From positions 1 to 36,360 of the forward strand of contig VEPA01000240.1 of the NCBI GenBank assembly GCA_012026675.1: a DNA stretch of 36,360 bases, in the 5' to 3' direction. The stretch comes from Betaproteobacteria bacterium (GTDB taxonomy: Bacteria; Pseudomonadota; Gammaproteobacteria; Burkholderiales; Rhodocyclaceae). Position numbers and translations under genes: made by a program. The notes beneath the pieces are model-generated. The model searched no databases and had not been told where the DNA came from. It saw only the letters and a list, made by a program, of their open reading frames with translations. Of this stretch, positions 33,357-36,360 are shown piece by piece; position 1 is the stretch's first letter; each line of letters starts with the position of its first letter.

Positions 33357-36300
33357 CTACGCTTCGACGCCTGACTCGGCATCCGGTTCCCGCACCCTGA
33401 ACCAGGTGGCATAAAGAGCTGGCAGGAACAGGCAGGTCAGCAGCGTGGCGACAATCAGGCCGCCCATGATGGCCACCGCCATCGGACCCCAGAACACCTG
33501 GCGGGTCAGCGGAATCATGGCCAGGACAGAGGCCGCCGCGGTCAGGGTGATGGGACGGAATCGGCGCACGGTCGAACCCACGATCGCGTCCCAGGCGCTC
33601 TTGCCGTCGGCTTCGTCCTGTTCGATCTGGTCGACCAGGATCACCGAGTTGCGCAGGATCATGCCCATCAGCGCGATCACGCCAAGATTGGCGACGAAAC
33701 CGTAGGGGACCTGGAAAATCAGCAGGGCCAGCGTCACGCCTATCAGTCCGAGCGGTGCCGTGAGCAGAACCATGACGGTCCTGCTGATGCTCTGCAGCTG
33801 GATCATCAGCAGGGTTATGACGCCGACTATCATCAGCGGCACCACGGCCTTGATCGAGTTCTCGCCCTTGGCCGACTCTTCCGTCGAGCCGCCCACGTCG
33901 ATGCGGAAGCCCGGCGGCAGCTTCGCCCGCAGACTGCCGAGCTGCTGATCGATCTGCGCCGACGCGGCCTGCGGCTGCACGCTGCCGACGATGTCGGCGC
34001 GCACGGTAATGGCCGGCAGGCGATCGCGACGCCAGATCAGGCCTTCTTCGAGTACCGGCACCAGTCGCGCTACCTGGGCCAGCGGAATATGGCGGCCGCT
34101 TGTTGATACGATATCGAGATCGGGCAGGCGCGTCAGGCTATGCGGATCGGACGGGATTCCCTTGTTCACATCTGCGCCGCCACGCCCAGCATCCGCCCGC
34201 CAGACCACATCGATCAACTGGTCGTTCTCGCGGAACTGGGTCACCGTGGCGCCCACCAGCCAGCCCTGCAGAGTCAGCGCCACGTCCTGGCTGGAGACGC
34301 CCAGCGCGCGGGCGCGCGCCTGGTCGATCTCGACCCGGACCGACTTGATGCGATCGTTCCAGTCGAAATTCACATTGCGCAGATTGGGATGGGCGCGCAT
34401 GAGCCCGGATATGCTTTCCGCATTTCCTCGCAGCGCGACAAGGTCCTCGCCGAGGACACGGAACTGTACCGGGTAGCCGACCGGCGGCCCGTTCTCGAGG
34501 CGCACTACGCGCAAACGCAGATGAGACCACGAACCATCGGTGGCATCGAAGGCTGCTTCCAGCCGCTTCTTGACGGTTTCGCGCTCCGTCAGGCCCTTGG
34601 TGACGATCACCATCTGCCCAAAATTGTCGGCAAACAACTGCTGGTCCAGCGAGAGGAAGAACCGCGGCGCGCCGTTGCCGATGTAGGACGACCACGAGGC
34701 GATGTTGTCATCCTTGTCCAGCAGAGCCTCGACACGCTTGACCTCGCGCTCGGTGGCCTTCAGCGAGGCTCCCTGCGGCAGCCAGATGTCGACCATGATT
34801 TCGGGCCGGCTGGCGGCCGGGAAGAACTGTTTCTGTACGCCCTTGCTGAAGGCCGCCAGCGACAGCACGAATACCGCGATTGTGGTGAAAATCACTATCC
34901 AGCGATGGCGCAGGCACCACACCACCAGCGCGCGGAAACGCCGGTAGAAGGGCGAATCGTAGATGTCTCCGCCGTGTTTCTCGGCGATTGCGCGCAGCTT
35001 GACCGGATCGAGCAGCTTGTAGCCCAGCCAGGGCGTGAATACCACGGCGACGATCCACGACACCAGCAGGGCGATGGTGACCACCTGGAAAATCGAAATG
35101 GTGTATTCGCCGGCGCCCGACTTGGCGAAACCGACCGGGGTGAAGCCCGCCGCCGTGATCAGCGTTCCGGTCAGCATCGGGAACGCCGTCGAGGTGTAGG
35201 CGAAGGTCGCCGCCTTGAAGCGGTCCCAGCCCTGTTCCATCTTCACCACCATCATCTCCGCGGCAATGATTGCGTCATCGACCAGCAGGCCCAGCGCAAT
35301 CACCAGCGCACCCAGCGAAATGCGCTGCAGGTCGATGCCGAAAATCTTCATGGCAAAAAAGGTCATCGCCAGCACCAGCGGGATCGACAGGGCCACGACC
35401 GTGCCGGTACGCCAGCCAAGGCTGAGGAAGGACACGGCAAGCACGATGAGCACGGCTTCACCCAGCGTGCGCAGAAACAGATTGAGCGAAGTCTTGACGA
35501 TCTGCGGCTGGTCGAAGACGACGTGCACATCCATACCCACCGGCAGGTCCTGCTGCAATCGGGCCATCGCCGCGCTCAGTTTTTCGCCGAGATCGATGAC
35601 GTTGGCGCCCTTGGCCATGACGATACCGAGGCCGATCGCGTCGCGCCCCGCCACGCGCATGCGCGGCTGCGGCGGATCGGCCAGGCCGCGTGTCAAGCGT
35701 GCGATGTCGCCCAGCCGGAAAGTGCGCCCGCCCACCGCCAGCGTGGCTTCGCGCAGCGCATCGACACTGTCAAAGGGGCCAGAAACGCGCAGGCGTACGC
35801 GATCGGTCTCGGTTTCGACGTGGCCTGCCGGCGCCACCGCGTTCTGCCGCTGCAAGGCGTCGAACACCTGGCTTGGCACCAGACCCATGGCGGCCAGGCG
35901 CGCCGGGCTGACATCGATGTAGATCTTTTCATCCTGCACGCCGATCAGCTCGACCTTCTTCACATCTTCGACGCGGCGCAGTTCGCGCGCCAGGCGGTCA
36001 GCCTCGCGGCGCAGGTCGCCCATGCCGTAGCCGGTCTTGTCGTCGCGTGCGACGAGGGCGAAGATCTTGATCTGGACATCGCCGAACTCGTCATTGGGGA
36101 AAGGTCCCTGCACGCCGGGCGGCAGCGTGTGGCGGATGTCGTCGAGCTTCTTTCGCACCTGGCGCCAGGCTTCCGGCACCTCGGGCTTCGGCGTGTAGTC
36201 CTTGAGGACGATGATGGTCAGCGATTCGCCGGGGCGGGATGCGGCGCGCAAGACATCGACCCAGGGCGGCTCGGCCAGCTTCTTCTCGATGCGTTCGGTA

Positions 36301-36360
36301 AGCTGCTGCTCGACCTGCTGCGCATTGGCCCCCGGCCACAAGGTACGCACCACCATGACC
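33357..36360 (-). CDS. Efflux RND transporter permease (AcrB family), N-terminus outside the window
   Basis: At least 1000 residues are visible and the frame runs off the right edge; the visible part starts at VMVVRTLWPGANAQQVEQ, which in the family lies about 45 residues after the true start, so only the first membrane helix is missing. It has the porter domains, the TM4 proton-relay motif GLLVDDAII, and the second TM bundle (for example GVTLALLIFQVPYG and GMILRNSVILVDQIE). It should export small molecules with a membrane fusion protein encoded to the right and perhaps with the TolC gene nearby. The substrate class cannot be read. Confidence 0.93.
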   Translation of the reverse strand, partial: VMVVRTLWPGANAQQVEQQLTERIEKKLAEPPWVDVLRAASRPGESLTIIVLKDYTPKPEVPEAWRQVRKKLDDIRHTLPPGVQGPFPNDEFGDVQIKIFALVARDDKTGYGMGDLRREADRLARELRRVEDVKKVELIGVQDEKIYIDVSPARLAAMGLVPSQVFDALQRQNAVAPAGHVETETDRVRLRVSGPFDSVDALREATLAVGGRTFRLGDIARLTRGLADPPQPRMRVAGRDAIGLGIVMAKGANVIDLGEKLSAAMARLQQDLPVGMDVHVVFDQPQIVKTSLNLFLRTLGEAVLIVLAVSFLSLGWRTGTVVALSIPLVLAMTFFAMKIFGIDLQRISLGALVIALGLLVDDAIIAAEMMVVKMEQGWDRFKAATFAYTSTAFPMLTGTLITAAGFTPVGFAKSGAGEYTISIFQVVTIALLVSWIVAVVFTPWLGYKLLDPVKLRAIAEKHGGDIYDSPFYRRFRALVVWCLRHRWIVIFTTIAVFVLSLAAFSKGVQKQFFPAASRPEIMVDIWLPQGASLKATEREVKRVEALLDKDDNIASWSSYIGNGAPRFFLSLDQQLFADNFGQMVIVTKGLTERETVKKRLEAAFDATDGSWSHLRLRVVRLENGPPVGYPVQFRVLGEDLVALRGNAESISGLMRAHPNLRNVNFDWNDRIKSVRVEIDQARARALGVSSQDVALTLQGWLVGATVTQFRENDQLIDVVWRADAGRGGADVNKGIPSDPHSLTRLPDLDIVSTSGRHIPLAQVARLVPVLEEGLIWRRDRLPAITVRADIVGSVQPQAASAQIDQQLGSLRAKLPPGFRIDVGGSTEESAKGENSIKAVVPLMIVGVITLLMIQLQSISRTVMVLLTAPLGLIGVTLALLIFQVPYGFVANLGVIALMGMILRNSVILVDQIEQDEADGKSAWDAIVGSTVRRFRPITLTAAASVLAMIPLTRQVFWGPMAVAIMGGLIVATLLTCLFLPALYATWFRVREPDAESGVEA

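Overview
This window looks like the chromosome of a Gram-negative betaproteobacterium, most likely of the Rhodocyclales. That is an inference from the lipid A-core genes waaC and waaA, the block tolC, rhodanese and pcm-like methyltransferase, the secreted-type DNA ligase LigE, and GC-rich housekeeping flanks. The line at 33421 is 41/60 G+C, while the line at 6181 inside the cluster is 24/60. No tRNA, rRNA, CRISPR array or insertion sequence was seen. No stretch longer than about 220 bases lacks a gene.

Bases 1-28573, minus strand: a long, tightly packed polysaccharide (probably O-antigen) locus, read from right to left. It opens with sugar-nucleotide genes: a UDP-glucuronate 4-epimerase-like gene, then manC, gmd and fcl for GDP-L-fucose. 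A ligE gene follows. After a candidate promoter near 23.1 kb comes a complete Wbp set (wbpA, wbpB, wbpD, wbpE, wbpI) for UDP-2,3-diacetamido-2,3-dideoxy-D-mannuronate. Between wbpD and wbpE lie a decayed glpD-like gene and an antitoxin-like gene. wbpE itself is fused in frame to an N-terminal PIN domain, the usual toxin partner of such an antitoxin.

Bases 5.5-16 kb: a tailoring block with a family 2 glycosyltransferase, an AsnB-type amidotransferase, two polysaccharide-deacetylase-like proteins, a FemAB/GNAT-like transferase, a heparinase-like toroid protein, a radical SAM protein, an N-formyltransferase and a methyltransferase. Many neighbours overlap by 4 bases (ATGA or GTGA), which suggests translational coupling. 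The left end holds membrane export/assembly genes (a flippase-like membrane protein, a candidate polymerase and a Wzx flippase), then hisH and the start of hisF. The series wzy-wzx-hisH-hisF is the order known from the Pseudomonas aeruginosa O5 locus, where these HisH/HisF homologues serve sugar amidination. No initiating glycosyltransferase and no wbpG are inside the window; they are expected to the left.

Bases 28692-36360: waaC and waaA on the plus strand meet a convergent minus-strand group (RND permease, pcm-like methyltransferase, rhodanese, TolC). The stop regions of waaA and tolC overlap by 20 bases.

The most unusual item is the antitoxin plus PIN::WbpE arrangement. The largest functional unknown is the tailoring block, especially the radical SAM and toroid pair.
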